Below are positions 1 to 7,104 of a stretch of DNA of 40,601 bases, in pieces (the stretch's first letter is position 1; the number at the start of each line of letters is the position of its first letter). The translations under genes were made by a program, and so were the position numbers. The notes below the pieces were generated by a model. It saw only the letters and a program-made list of their open reading frames with translations. It had not been told where the DNA came from and did not search any database. The stretch spans positions 1 through 40,601 of IMG/VR virus record IMGVR_UViG_3300023223_000295. One strand, written 5' to 3'. The stretch is from a virus.

Positions 1-939
1 CAGGATAATTCAATTGGCCAAGGCGGGATCACTCACGTAAAAGATATTGCTATGTCATGGCTTGATATTTATGAGGATCGAATTAATAACCCTGATGCCG
101 CAGGAATAAAAACAGGAATTACCGGCCTTGATGATTTATTTGGCAATCGAGGTGTTGGCAAAACCGATCTGATTGTTATAGGCGCCAGGCCGAAAATGGG
201 TAAGACCCAATTGGCACTAAAGATAACCGATCACATAGCCAATAACACCAGAAAGCCTGTAATGGTTTTCTCAATGGAAATGTCAAATGAACAAGTATTT
301 GAACGCATGCTATCTAGCAGCTCTCAAGTGTCCACTGATAACTTTTATCAACCAATGAACAATGTTGAATTTGATGCTGTTAATTGTGCAATAGCAAAGA
401 TGGCGCAAACAGATATTTACATCGATGATCACACCAATATGTCGTTGTCCTATATCCGTGGCGAGTGCCGAAAAATGAAAGCTAAAAAGGGTTCAATTGG
501 CGCAATATTCATTGATTATCTAACGTTGATGAAAGCTGAAAAGGCCGATAGAAATGACCTGGCCATTGGCGCCATAACCAAGGGACTTAAAAACATGGCC
601 AAAGATTTAAAGGTTCCAGTATTCTTGCTGGCGCAATTAAATCGTGGCCTAGAGTCTCGAACTGACAAGCGCCCAATCATGAGCGACCTACGAGAGACTG
701 GGCAAATTGAGCAGGACGCAGATCGCATAATCATGATATACCGCGAGTCTGTTTATGATGAAAATTGCGGATTAGGCGGTCTTACTGAGCTTATTGTTAG
801 GGCTAATCGACACGGCCCTACCGGAACGGCATACGTCAACATGGTCAACGGCATAATGAACAATGCTGATCAATCGGAAGTTGTATCGATGATGGCGCAA
901 AGCGAAATGTCATCTTCAAAAAAGCAGCTTAAATGGTAA
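1..939 (+). CDS. dnaB: Replicative DNA helicase, DnaB/SF4 RecA-like domain (5' partial)
   Basis: Hexameric replicative helicase that unwinds DNA at the phage fork with ATP. The frame is open back to base 1 and encodes helicase-like residues (QGGITHVKDIA) before the ATG at 52, so that ATG is internal and the gene begins outside the window. Visible motifs are Walker A GARPKMGKT, Walker B IGAIFIDYLTL, and the arginine-finger block with LAQLNRGLE and ETGQIEQDADRII, all typical of the DnaB C-terminal domain. The DnaG-interacting N-terminal domain is not seen. It is the first gene of the rightward early arm. Function is confident; only the start is unknown. Confidence 0.95.
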   Translation, partial: QDNSIGQGGITHVKDIAMSWLDIYEDRINNPDAAGIKTGITGLDDLFGNRGVGKTDLIVIGARPKMGKTQLALKITDHIANNTRKPVMVFSMEMSNEQVFERMLSSSSQVSTDNFYQPMNNVEFDAVNCAIAKMAQTDIYIDDHTNMSLSYIRGECRKMKAKKGSIGAIFIDYLTLMKAEKADRNDLAIGAITKGLKNMAKDLKVPVFLLAQLNRGLESRTDKRPIMSDLRETGQIEQDADRIIMIYRESVYDENCGLGGLTELIVRANRHGPTGTAYVNMVNGIMNNADQSEVVSMMAQSEMSSSKKQLKW

Positions 940-944
940 CAACA

Positions 945-974
945 AAGGCCAATAGATATCGTTTAACTGGCCTT
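945..974 (+). other. Intercistronic hairpin after helicase
   Basis: AAGGCCA at 945-951 pairs with TGGCCTT at 968-974 across a 16-base loop, right after the helicase stop. No U-tract follows, so it is more likely an mRNA-stabilising or processing hairpin than a terminator. Confidence 0.35.
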
Positions 975-997
975 CACATAGACACTAGGGAAATAAG

Positions 998-1315
998 ATG
1001 AAAACTGAAACACAAAAGTGGATTGAGAAATCAAACAAGAAAAACCCGAAGCTCTACAAGGGGCAGGATGGAAACTACACTATTATATTTTTCTTTAAAA
1101 ATAAAGTTCGCATCGGCCAGGTGAAAGACGGCATGCATCATCGTTACGGAATAGCGACCAAGGGCGCGATGTCTAGTAGCGATATATTGTCACTATGGCA
1201 GTCGGGGGCCGGTTCGTGTAACGCCGATGAGGTTAAGGCCATGCAAGATTATATTAATAGTGAAAGCAAATTGCCTGATTTCGACTTTGCCACTTTGAAA
1301 AACATTCAGTATTAA
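998..1315 (+). CDS. Hypothetical protein, 105 aa
   Basis: Not recognised. It is a soluble, Lys-rich protein with an aromatic stretch (YTIIFFFKNK, about residues 27-36) that could be a beta hairpin, and no membrane segment or Cys cluster. AGGGAAATAAG before the ATG is a weak ribosome binding site. It lies between the helicase and the methyltransferase in the same orientation, so an early role is likely; nothing more specific can be supported. Confidence 0.7.
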   Translation: MKTETQKWIEKSNKKNPKLYKGQDGNYTIIFFFKNKVRIGQVKDGMHHRYGIATKGAMSSSDILSLWQSGAGSCNADEVKAMQDYINSESKLPDFDFATLKNIQY

Positions 1316-1359
1316 AATTTTAACAGCCTAAACCAAGGGCTTAATGATAGGAGATAACA

Positions 1360-2115
1360 ATGATTGAATTATGGCATGGAGACTGCCTCGAGTTAATGAA
1401 AAGAATAAAAACCTGCAGTGTTGATATGCTATTTACTGACCTGCCTTATGGCACAACGCAATGTAAATGGGATTCAGTTATTGATCTGGAATTGTGGTGG
1501 AAGGAAGTAAAAAGAATATGCAAACCAACCGCTGCAGTAGTTCTTACGGCGCAAACCCCTTTCGATAAAACTTTGGGCGCAAGTAATTTAGGCGAACTAA
1601 AGTATGAGTGGATCATAGAAAAAACATCAGCAACCGGCCATTTGAACGCTAAAAAATGCCCGATGAAAGCTCATGAAAATGCATTGGTTTTTTATAAAAA
1701 ACAACCAGTGTATAACTTTCAAAAAACGACAGGTCACGCAAGAAAAGTTTCAAAAACTGGTAACACTTACGATAGCGAGTGCTATGGGAAAGAGTCAGCA
1801 AAACCGAATTATGACAGCACTGAAAGGTATCCAAGAAGTGTTTTAAAATTCAAATGGGACAAGCAAAAGAGCAATTTACACCCGACTCAAAAGCCTGAAG
1901 CTCTTGGTGAGTACATGGTAAAAACATACACAAACGAAGGTGATATCGTTGTTGACACTTGCATGGGCAGCGGTGCATTTATTATACCTGCAGTCAAACT
2001 TGGTAGAAAAGTTATCGGTATAGACAATGGCGTTTGTGAAAAAAAGAATTCTAAGTATTTCGGGTGGAATTGGAACGATGTTGTAATTGATAGATTAAGT
2101 AGCGAAAGACTATGA
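1360..2115 (+). CDS. DNA N4/N6-methyltransferase (beta-type order), orphan
   Basis: Adenine or cytosine amino-methyltransferase using S-adenosylmethionine, 251 aa. Motif IV is DLPY (family norm D/N/S-P-P-Y) near residue 27. Motif I comes late (DTCMGSGAF then VIGID, about residues 197-218), so catalytic motif IV precedes the AdoMet-binding motif, the order of the beta group. LHPTQKPEAL, typical of phage and CcrM-like enzymes, lies just before motif I. No restriction endonuclease is adjacent, so it most likely protects phage DNA from host restriction or marks it. AGGAG lies 7 bases before the ATG. Target base and site cannot be read. Confidence 0.9.
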   Translation: MIELWHGDCLELMKRIKTCSVDMLFTDLPYGTTQCKWDSVIDLELWWKEVKRICKPTAAVVLTAQTPFDKTLGASNLGELKYEWIIEKTSATGHLNAKKCPMKAHENALVFYKKQPVYNFQKTTGHARKVSKTGNTYDSECYGKESAKPNYDSTERYPRSVLKFKWDKQKSNLHPTQKPEALGEYMVKTYTNEGDIVVDTCMGSGAFIIPAVKLGRKVIGIDNGVCEKKNSKYFGWNWNDVVIDRLSSERL

Positions 2116-2228
2116 ACCTTAAATCTGACACCGAAATAAACGAGCTCATCAAATATACCAGGTGGTATGGAGGGTTTAAATCCGACAAAGCAACAATGAA
2201 CTATCTTAACCAAGCGATACCGAACTAG
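2112..2228 (+). CDS. Small protein, 38 aa, overlapping the methyltransferase stop
   Basis: Short ORF beginning MNLKSDTEINELIKYTRWYG. Its ATG overlaps the methyltransferase stop as ATGA, implying translational coupling. No family is recognised and it has no membrane segment. It ends before the early promoter at 2291. The overlap and amphipathic composition favour a real gene, but it could be a chance ORF. Confidence 0.5.
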   Translation: MNLKSDTEINELIKYTRWYGGFKSDKATMNYLNQAIPN

Positions 2229-2290
2229 CTTGAGGTTCACGATACGAAAATAACATATTCAGAGCGTATTGGGGAAGATTAAAAATAAAT

Positions 2291-2329
2291 AACAAAAGTG
2301 TTGCGTATCACATCAAAAGTGTTATTATT
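2291..2329 (+). promoter_or_regulatory. Early-type promoter with AACAAAAGTGTTGC element
   Basis: AACAAAAGTGTTGC (2291-2304) overlaps the -35 TTGCGT (2301-2306). A -10 of TATTAT (2323-2328, spacer 16) or ATTATT (spacer 17) follows. A second CAAAAGTGTT lies in the spacer (2313-2322). The same 14-base element sits at the same offset in the - strand promoters at 21606-21644 and, with two mismatches, 37406-37444. It should drive the small genes from 2369 on. Confidence 0.7.
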
Positions 2330-2368
2330 TAATGACTGAAACGAAAAGCACTAACCAAGGAAAGCCCA

Positions 2369-2584
2369 ATGAACAACTTCAAATACACAGAGCTTACAGC
2401 GCAAACAGAAACAGAATTTAATAAAGATTTCGTAAAGGTTGAAGTTGCTTATTGGGTAATCACCGATACAAGAACAAATAAAGTAATCGTGAAGGCTGCA
2501 AAAGCTAGCAAGAAAGGAAAAAGAATCGCAGCGCATAGAGAAGTACAGGAGCAGTTAATAGCGGATGCGGTAGCCTGTTGGTAA
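2369..2584 (+). CDS. Hypothetical protein, 71 aa
   Basis: Not recognised. It has a mixed beta segment (VEVAYWVITDTRTNKVIVKA) followed by a basic patch (ASKKGKRIAA) and an amphipathic C-terminal helix, suggesting a small nucleic-acid- or protein-binding domain. It is the first gene after the early promoter, with AAGGAAAG as binding site 5 bases before the ATG. An antisense ORF over the same bases has no ribosome binding site and is a shadow. Confidence 0.65.
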   Translation: MNNFKYTELTAQTETEFNKDFVKVEVAYWVITDTRTNKVIVKAAKASKKGKRIAAHREVQEQLIADAVACW

Positions 2585-2592
2585 AAATAGCA

Positions 2593-2606
2593 GCGCCTTC
2601 GGGCGC
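2593..2606 (+). other. GCGCC-UUCG-GGCGC intercistronic hairpin
   Basis: A perfect 5-bp stem closed by a UUCG tetraloop lies between two small early genes and has no U-tract. The identical 14 bases occur in the transcribed sense at 39960-39973 on the - strand, also between a stop codon and the next ribosome binding site. It is probably an mRNA-stabilising or processing element. Confidence 0.6.
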
Positions 2607-2643
2607 GAATTGATCGAAAGAATTTTAAGATGGAGTTATTCAA

Positions 2644-2895
2644 ATGATTAAAACAATGCAAACATTAATAAACAAAACAGATACTTTTTTATTGTATGGT
2701 GAAATTTTTTGTGTAATTGATATTGTGGAATATAACGATATTAAAAAGACAGATCCAATCACTGACGAAGTTTATTACGTTAGCTATGTGGATTACGTTT
2801 GTGAAAATGTTCTTGATGAAACAAACGTAATAACGTGGGGTGAATCTGATTTGCTTTGTTTGTTTAATAATCCGGAAGCGTTCGCGCATGAATAA
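2644..2895 (+). CDS. Hypothetical protein, 83 aa, acidic
   Basis: Not recognised. It is a Tyr- and Asp/Glu-rich soluble protein (VYYVSYVDYVCENV in the middle). GGAG lies 8 bases before the ATG. Its stop region overlaps the start of the Cys-rich protein at 2888, so the pair is probably co-translated. Strong acidity is common in phage DNA-mimic inhibitors, but that role is only a guess. Confidence 0.65.
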   Translation: MIKTMQTLINKTDTFLLYGEIFCVIDIVEYNDIKKTDPITDEVYYVSYVDYVCENVLDETNVITWGESDLLCLFNNPEAFAHE

Positions 2896-3169
2896 CTTAA
2901 TCAAAGTAATTAACGTGGCCGTTAACAACAAGCCTAAAATGGGCGAACCCTGTAATAGCTGTGGTTATTGCTGCCTCACTGAGGTCTGCTGTATAGGCCA
3001 AGAGTTAACAGGTTCAAGCATCGGCCCTTGTAAACTGTTAATTACAGATGGGGATAAACATACCTGTCATTTAGCAAAAAATGAAATAACACGTAAGGCT
3101 CTGGGTATCGGCACCGGTTGCTGTGCTGAAACTCAGAACGAAGCAATTCGCAAATTAACTGACGGTTAA
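2888..3169 (+). CDS. YkgJ-like cysteine-cluster protein, 93 aa
   Basis: Small metal-binding protein with CNSCGYCC (about residues 23-30), further Cys in EVCCIG and GPCK, HTCH in the middle and CC near the end. The spacing resembles the YkgJ/CxxCxxCC family, thought to bind zinc or an Fe-S cluster. I place the start at the ATG at 2888, overlapping the end of the preceding gene, not at an upstream ATG buried in that gene. Several phages carry such proteins; the role is unknown. Confidence 0.7.
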   Translation: MNNLIKVINVAVNNKPKMGEPCNSCGYCCLTEVCCIGQELTGSSIGPCKLLITDGDKHTCHLAKNEITRKALGIGTGCCAETQNEAIRKLTDG

Positions 3170-3178
3170 AGGGGGCTT

Positions 3179-3337
3179 ATGAAGAGTTCACAAAAAGAAG
3201 TAGACCAAGAACGCAGGGAGAGAGAGTTCCTTATTTATGTCGGGTTTGATATATCAAACGGTTGGTGGGATGAGGATTACCAACAACTAAGAAAAGAAAA
3301 CCCCCATGAACATTGGATGATATTTGAATATGAGTAA
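3179..3337 (+). CDS. Hypothetical protein, 52 aa
   Basis: Not recognised. It has a charged N-terminal helix (VDQERREREF) followed by a Trp-rich segment (NGWWDEDYQQ). AAAGGGGG lies 4 bases before the ATG, a strong binding site that supports expression. Its end overlaps the next start by 8 bases, so it is translationally coupled to the mini-HTH gene. Confidence 0.6.
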   Translation: MKSSQKEVDQERREREFLIYVGFDISNGWWDEDYQQLRKENPHEHWMIFEYE

Positions 3338-3485
3338 ACTAAAACGACATATCAACATCAATTTTGACGGAAACATTACAGCATTCGCTAGGTCTATCGG
3401 AACAACATACCAACAAGTGCAGCGCTGGATTAAGCTTGATTGCATTTGGCATGAAGGGCGGGTATGGGCTCCTAAAACAAAATAA
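3330..3485 (+). CDS. Mini-HTH, Cro-like DNA-binding protein, 51 aa
   Basis: Small protein with a compact helix-turn-helix: AFARSIG, a short turn, then YQQVQRWI, as in Cro/YdaS-type proteins where the second helix reads the major groove. Its C-terminal half (CIWHEGRVWAPKTK) matches the 57-aa - strand protein at 36824-36997 (CKWIDGDVWCRKTK), so the phage encodes two paralogues on opposite arms. The start overlaps the previous gene (ATGAG). A hairpin follows the stop directly. Likely an early repressor or Cro-like switch; the operator is unknown. Confidence 0.75.
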   Translation: MSKLKRHININFDGNITAFARSIGTTYQQVQRWIKLDCIWHEGRVWAPKTK

Positions 3486-3489
3486 AAAA

Positions 3490-3510
3490 CCCTTGGCTAT
3501 TAACCAAGGG
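3490..3510 (-). terminator. Terminator-like hairpin facing leftward
   Basis: CCCTTGG at 3490-3496 pairs with CCAAGGG at 3504-3510. On the - strand the stem is followed by six T, a standard intrinsic terminator. On the + strand TAAAAC follows, which has no U-tract. It lies just after the mini-HTH stop, so it may also act as a weak rightward structure; as built it would stop antisense transcription. Confidence 0.55.
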
Positions 3511-3549
3511 TAAAACAGTCGATGTCCAAATCAACGAAGGAACAATAAC

Positions 3550-3930
3550 ATGAATAATATAAAAATGAGTGACAGATTCGATTTGCCTGTAAAAATGGAT
3601 GAGCATTTCAATTTAAAAGATGGTGAGGAGTGTTTCGTTCATGTAGCTGATTTCGATTTACCGAATCAGGCTAAAGCAGCAATGGTGGCAATCAACAAAT
3701 TCGATGCCAATCAAGAGCGCATAGCAGAGCTTGAAAAGGAATTAACGCACTGGAAATGCAATCACGATAATGTTGTCAGTAAATTAAGGGGATTTACCAG
3801 CCGACCAGACCTAACAATTAACAGGCAACAAGCAGAAATTAAGACGCTTAACGGCCAGGTTGCGCTTCGAGAGCTCTCATTAAATAATGCCATCGCTGAA
3901 ATTAAAAAGCTTAAGTCAAGGTTAAGATGA
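3550..3930 (+). CDS. Coiled-coil protein, 126 aa
   Basis: Not recognised as a family. The first 50 residues are a small domain (DLPVKMDEHFNLKDGEECF); residues 55-126 are a predicted coiled coil with heptad Leu/Ile (ERIAELEKEL, then IKTLNGQVALRELSLNNAI, then IKKLKSRL). Such proteins appear in phage recombination blocks as accessory or structural linkers. It overlaps the DUF1367 gene by 4 bases (ATGA). GAAGGAACAATAAC precedes the ATG. Confidence 0.7.
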   Translation: MNNIKMSDRFDLPVKMDEHFNLKDGEECFVHVADFDLPNQAKAAMVAINKFDANQERIAELEKELTHWKCNHDNVVSKLRGFTSRPDLTINRQQAEIKTLNGQVALRELSLNNAIAEIKKLKSRLR

Positions 3931-4370
3931 AAGTTAACTTTGTAAAATGTGCCGGCGGGACAATGGCGCCGGCCGATGACTTGCAAGTTGAAAAGCTAAC
4001 CAAGCTTGCTAACGGCGAAGAATACGAAGTGGATATTAAGCTAAAGCAAAATGGCAAGCTCCATCGTAAAATTATGCTTTTCTTTTCATTCTGCACCCAA
4101 CATTATTATGGCGATAACGAGGCGCACAAAGACCAATATCAATATGATTACGTCAGAAAGAAGCTAACCATATTCGCCGGTTATCACAGGCAAATCTTTA
4201 CCCGGGATGGCGACAGATTCGAAATTGTCGCGCTGTCGCTAAGCTACGAAAAAATGTCACCAGAGGAGCGGTCTGACTTTTACAGCCGGATAATTAAAGC
4301 GGCGTTGGACAGGGTGTTTGACCGGACAACCGATGAAAACACTTTAAATCAATTGTACAATTTCTTTTAA
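3927..4370 (+). CDS. DUF1367-family recombination-region protein, 147 aa
   Basis: Resembles DUF1367, found in the nin/recombination segments of lambdoid phages. Its marks are an N-terminal beta strand ending CAGGTMAPADD, then GEEYEVDIKLKQNGKLHRKIMLFF cut across residues 30-54, and the conserved NGKLHRK. Biochemical activity is unknown; the neighbourhood (coiled coil upstream, MmcB-like nuclease and RuvC-like resolvase downstream) supports a role in DNA recombination. Family assignment is from motif memory and is fairly confident. Confidence 0.75.
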   Translation: MKVNFVKCAGGTMAPADDLQVEKLTKLANGEEYEVDIKLKQNGKLHRKIMLFFSFCTQHYYGDNEAHKDQYQYDYVRKKLTIFAGYHRQIFTRDGDRFEIVALSLSYEKMSPEERSDFYSRIIKAALDRVFDRTTDENTLNQLYNFF

Positions 4371-4375
4371 TTTAA

Positions 4376-4450
4376 GTTATGATAAAGATCACGCGCAGCA
4401 CCTTAATCTCTCCCAATAGAGATACGCCCTTTAGCCGGGGCAACAATTTA
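4376..4450 (+). promoter_or_regulatory. Leader with possible -10 and hairpin
   Basis: TATGAT near 4379 could be a -10, but the best -35 (TTGTAC) has a 19-base spacer, so it is weak. ATCTCT (4406-4411) pairs with AGAGAT (4418-4423) across CCCAAT. Together they could form a structured leader for the nuclease gene. Sequence support is limited. Confidence 0.3.
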
Positions 4451-4470
4451 ATCAATTCAAAGGGTGCGTG

Positions 4471-5235
4471 ATGAAAAATCAATTATCTCATGATCAGTTA
4501 GCCAACAACTTAGCCATCCACCTTATGAGCGATGATCGCATGGTGTGGGAAGACATCCCAGTTGGCAAGGCCGGTTCAGTGCGCCCTGATGTACTAACAA
4601 TACAAAAGAGTTTCGCCAACCCAAACCCTATTTCCTATGAAATAAAAGTAAGCGTTTCTGATTTTAGATCCGATGTAACTAAAGCCAAATGGAGAAATTA
4701 TTTAGATTTTTCTTATGGTGTTGTATTTGCTGTGCCAAAGGGCCTTATAACTAAAGCTGATATACCAAACGGATGCGGCCTAATGACATTTAACGGGCAA
4801 TCATGGAATACGGTTAAACGACCAACTCTAAACCCTTCGGAGCTTGGCGGTGAGCTTTTGTTGAAGTTGTTAATTGCCGGTAAAGAAAGGGAGACAAGTC
4901 GACCGATAATTAAAAATAGAGATTTCGATAAACACGCCCATCATGAAGCACTACGTAAGAAATTTGGCAAGGATTTTTCCAGCAAGATATCGCTAATAGA
5001 CTCGTACCCGGAAAAGAAAAAAGAATTAAACAAACTAAAAAGAGAGCTCGGTGGTTTATTTGGTGTTGATATTGACGCGTGGGGATTTGAAAGCAATATA
5101 GCCTACCATATCGATAAGCTGAAAATATTAGCAGACGAATCAGAACGAAAGAAAAGCATAGCGAAAGAGTTAAGTATGGCGAGAGACCGACTTAATTTAA
5201 GCCTTGATCGCATAATTAAAGATTACACAGAATAG
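4471..5235 (+). CDS. MmcB-like PD-(D/E)XK nuclease with C-terminal coiled coil, 254 aa
   Basis: The N-terminal half resembles the MmcB DNA-repair family: RPDVLTI about residues 33-39, then SYEIKVSVSDFRSD about residues 50-65, giving the D...E-x-K core, followed by NYLDFSYGVVFAVP. The C-terminal part (about residues 150-254) is charged and helical with coiled-coil character. It probably cuts or resolves DNA intermediates with the resolvase downstream; degradation of host DNA is also possible. A GTG at 4468 is an alternative start; the ATG at 4471 has AAAGGG at better spacing. Confidence 0.75.
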   Translation: MKNQLSHDQLANNLAIHLMSDDRMVWEDIPVGKAGSVRPDVLTIQKSFANPNPISYEIKVSVSDFRSDVTKAKWRNYLDFSYGVVFAVPKGLITKADIPNGCGLMTFNGQSWNTVKRPTLNPSELGGELLLKLLIAGKERETSRPIIKNRDFDKHAHHEALRKKFGKDFSSKISLIDSYPEKKKELNKLKRELGGLFGVDIDAWGFESNIAYHIDKLKILADESERKKSIAKELSMARDRLNLSLDRIIKDYTE

Positions 5236-5262
5236 CAAGTTTATAATTTTCTAGGTGACAAT

Positions 5263-5583
5263 ATGATTGAATTCCCGGTTAGACCTTTGCTTTACCATTG
5301 CCGCCGTGGGCAAAATGATTGCGCCTGGATAATACAGCGAATGTGGCAAATACCCGAAGGTAAGCGCCAGGAAGTGGCTAACAATTACGAGAATTTATTT
5401 TTGACCGCCAAGAATGGCCGTAAAGAAGCTAACGAGTATCTTAATGAATTCGCTTGTAGGTATCGAGTGGAGCGAAAGCTACCTAAGGTTAAGCAAGATT
5501 TAAAGCCAACTATCGCGCCGGTTAAGAATAATAAAGCGCGAGAATATAACTCAAAAGACGGATTATGGAGCAAAAACCTATGA
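5263..5583 (+). CDS. Hypothetical protein, 106 aa, basic
   Basis: Not recognised. The N-terminal part contains YHCRRGQNDCAW, the middle is an amphipathic helical region, and the last 40 residues are basic (KLPKVKQDLK, then KNNKAREYNS), suggesting nucleic acid contact. It is coupled to the next gene by an ATGA overlap at 5580. TAGGTGACAAT precedes the ATG. Confidence 0.65.
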   Translation: MIEFPVRPLLYHCRRGQNDCAWIIQRMWQIPEGKRQEVANNYENLFLTAKNGRKEANEYLNEFACRYRVERKLPKVKQDLKPTIAPVKNNKAREYNSKDGLWSKNL

Positions 5584-5777
5584 GCACTGGAATAGTCATT
5601 TGTGATGATCACCGAGGAACCGGCGCCCGGATAATATCATTGTTAGGTCGTGAGTACAGAATTATAACCGCCACCACCGCAGTGGATACGCAAATTATAT
5701 TGCCAACTTATGAGCAGACATTCACGCCACCGCACAAAAAGCAACGCCGCGGTAAATTTAAAAGGAGCGGTAAATAA
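5580..5777 (+). CDS. Hypothetical protein, 65 aa, basic C-terminus
   Basis: Begins MSTGIVICDDHRGTG and ends with a strongly basic tail (HKKQRRGKFKRSGK), so it may bind DNA or RNA. I choose the ATG at 5580 over the one at 5565 because it overlaps the preceding stop (ATGA) and has TGGAG 9 bases upstream. Its stop shares a base with the next start. No family is recognised. Confidence 0.6.
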   Translation: MSTGIVICDDHRGTGARIISLLGREYRIITATTAVDTQIILPTYEQTFTPPHKKQRRGKFKRSGK

Positions 5778-6139
5778 TGGCTAGCGCACTTCAAACAAAA
5801 TGGTTAAGCATGATAACCGATTGGTATAATGATGCCGGGTATGAAGACTACCAATTAAATCGCTGCTACAACGTCCAGAGGCATCATTGCTGCGGCCGGA
5901 AGGCGAAGCATAACAAGGTGGCTATTGGCCATTGGTTTGTCTTACCGTTGCCATTCATTTACCATGATGTCAGCAGCAACGATATTTACAACGTGACTCA
6001 CCATCGCCACAACTTCACCGGGCATTTCGGGCTTCAGTCGGAGCTGTTCAAGGAAATGATCAGCTCAATGATTTTGTTTGGCTATGAATTACCGTTCGGT
6101 CAAGATGTTATTGACGCAATAATGGATACGAGACGATGA
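5777..6139 (+). CDS. Conserved nin-region phage protein, 120 aa, His/Cys-rich
   Basis: It has the pattern RHHCCGRKAKHNKVAIGHWF followed by HDVSSNDIYNVTHHRHNFT, which I recall from lambdoid and other gammaproteobacterial prophage recombination regions. The His/Cys spacing suggests a metal-dependent, possibly HNH-like nuclease fold, but I cannot confirm the catalytic set. It starts on the last base of the preceding gene and overlaps the HNH-AP2 gene by 4 bases, between recombination genes. Confidence 0.65.
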   Translation: MASALQTKWLSMITDWYNDAGYEDYQLNRCYNVQRHHCCGRKAKHNKVAIGHWFVLPLPFIYHDVSSNDIYNVTHHRHNFTGHFGLQSELFKEMISSMILFGYELPFGQDVIDAIMDTRR

Positions 6140-6645
6140 ATAAAGTACCGGCTGACATGAATCAATCGCAGCTTAAGAAACTTTTCTCTTACGATTGCGA
6201 TACAGGGATTTTCACTAGAAAGGTGACCACTTGCGGCTCTGCGCAGAAGGGTACAGTGCCTAAAAGCATAAACAAAGATGGCTACTATCAGGTAAGGATA
6301 GACCGCAAGATGCACGTTCAACACAGGCTTGCTTGGCTTTATGTTTATGGTGAGTTCCCTGATGAAGATATAGATCACGTAAATCATATTAGAACAGACA
6401 ATAGAATAGTAAATCTTAGGTTAGTTAGTAAGGCCACAAACAACAGAAATATAACCAAGAGAAACAATAACACTAGCGGTGTCAATGGTGTTTCGTGGCA
6501 CAAACAGACTAAAAAGTGGTGCGCGGAATTAAGAATAAATGGTGTGAAAAAATATTTAGGATTATTCTCCAACATAGATGACGCAAAAAAAGCCCGTTTA
6601 GATGCTAATGAAAAATACGGTTTTCATAAAAATCATGGAGAATAA
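6136..6645 (+). CDS. HNH homing endonuclease with AP2 domain, 169 aa
   Basis: Selfish endonuclease. The HNH core is in residues 55-110: QHRLAW, DEDIDHVNHIRTDNRIVNLR (the H-N-x8-N-L pattern), then ATNNRN. A C-terminal AP2-like DNA-binding repeat follows: SGVNGVSWHKQTKKW, then KKYLGLFSNIDDAKKA. Such genes insert into phage operons without function for the host phage. It overlaps its upstream neighbour (ATGA) and lies between the nin-like gene and the resolvase. A second HNH/AP2 protein of different architecture is at 36097-36732. Confidence 0.9.
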   Translation: MNKVPADMNQSQLKKLFSYDCDTGIFTRKVTTCGSAQKGTVPKSINKDGYYQVRIDRKMHVQHRLAWLYVYGEFPDEDIDHVNHIRTDNRIVNLRLVSKATNNRNITKRNNNTSGVNGVSWHKQTKKWCAELRINGVKKYLGLFSNIDDAKKARLDANEKYGFHKNHGE

Positions 6646-6649
6646 AGCT

Positions 6650-7093
6650 ATGAGTAAAATTGTGATCGGTGTGGACCCAGATAGTGATAAACATGGCGTT
6701 GCTGAATACTGGGACGGTAAGTTAGTTAATTTATACTCAATGAGACTAATGGACCTACGCGACCTACTGGAAGATATAAAGCCAAGAGACTCGATTGAGA
6801 TTCATATTGAAGATGTCTGCGGGATTAGTAACAGCGGCTTTCACGTTAGAGCAAAAGACCCGTTGCCAGTAAAATTAAAAAAGGCCGAAAACGTTGGCAT
6901 GTGCAAACAGGCGCAACGAGAGGTTGAATACCTGGCTGAATATTTAGGTATCAAGCTGATCAAGCATCCGATATCAAAACGCTGGAAAAGCCAGCAAGAA
7001 AAAATTCAATTTGAAAAAGTAACAGGCTGGACAGGTAGAAGTAACGAAGATACAAGATCAGGTGCATACATGGGATATTTAGGATTAAAATAA
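6650..7093 (+). CDS. RuvC-like Holliday-junction resolvase, 147 aa
   Basis: RNase-H-fold nuclease: GVDPDSDKHGVA near the N-terminus gives the first catalytic Asp, HIEDV in the middle gives a Glu, and NEDTRSGAYMGYLG at the C-terminus gives the last acidic residue, the order of phage RuvC-like resolvases. It would cut branched DNA before packaging. The start is set at MSKIVIG, with GGAG 9 bases upstream; an earlier ATG at 6602 lies inside the endonuclease gene. Last gene of the rightward arm. Confidence 0.85.
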   Translation: MSKIVIGVDPDSDKHGVAEYWDGKLVNLYSMRLMDLRDLLEDIKPRDSIEIHIEDVCGISNSGFHVRAKDPLPVKLKKAENVGMCKQAQREVEYLAEYLGIKLIKHPISKRWKSQQEKIQFEKVTGWTGRSNEDTRSGAYMGYLGLK

Positions 7094-7104
7094 ATCGGTT
7101 AGAC

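Noticed and set aside
2449-2661. 70-aa - strand frame over two small early genes
   Set aside because: Antisense to coding sequence, no ribosome binding site, and an unusual run of Cys/Phe typical of shadows.
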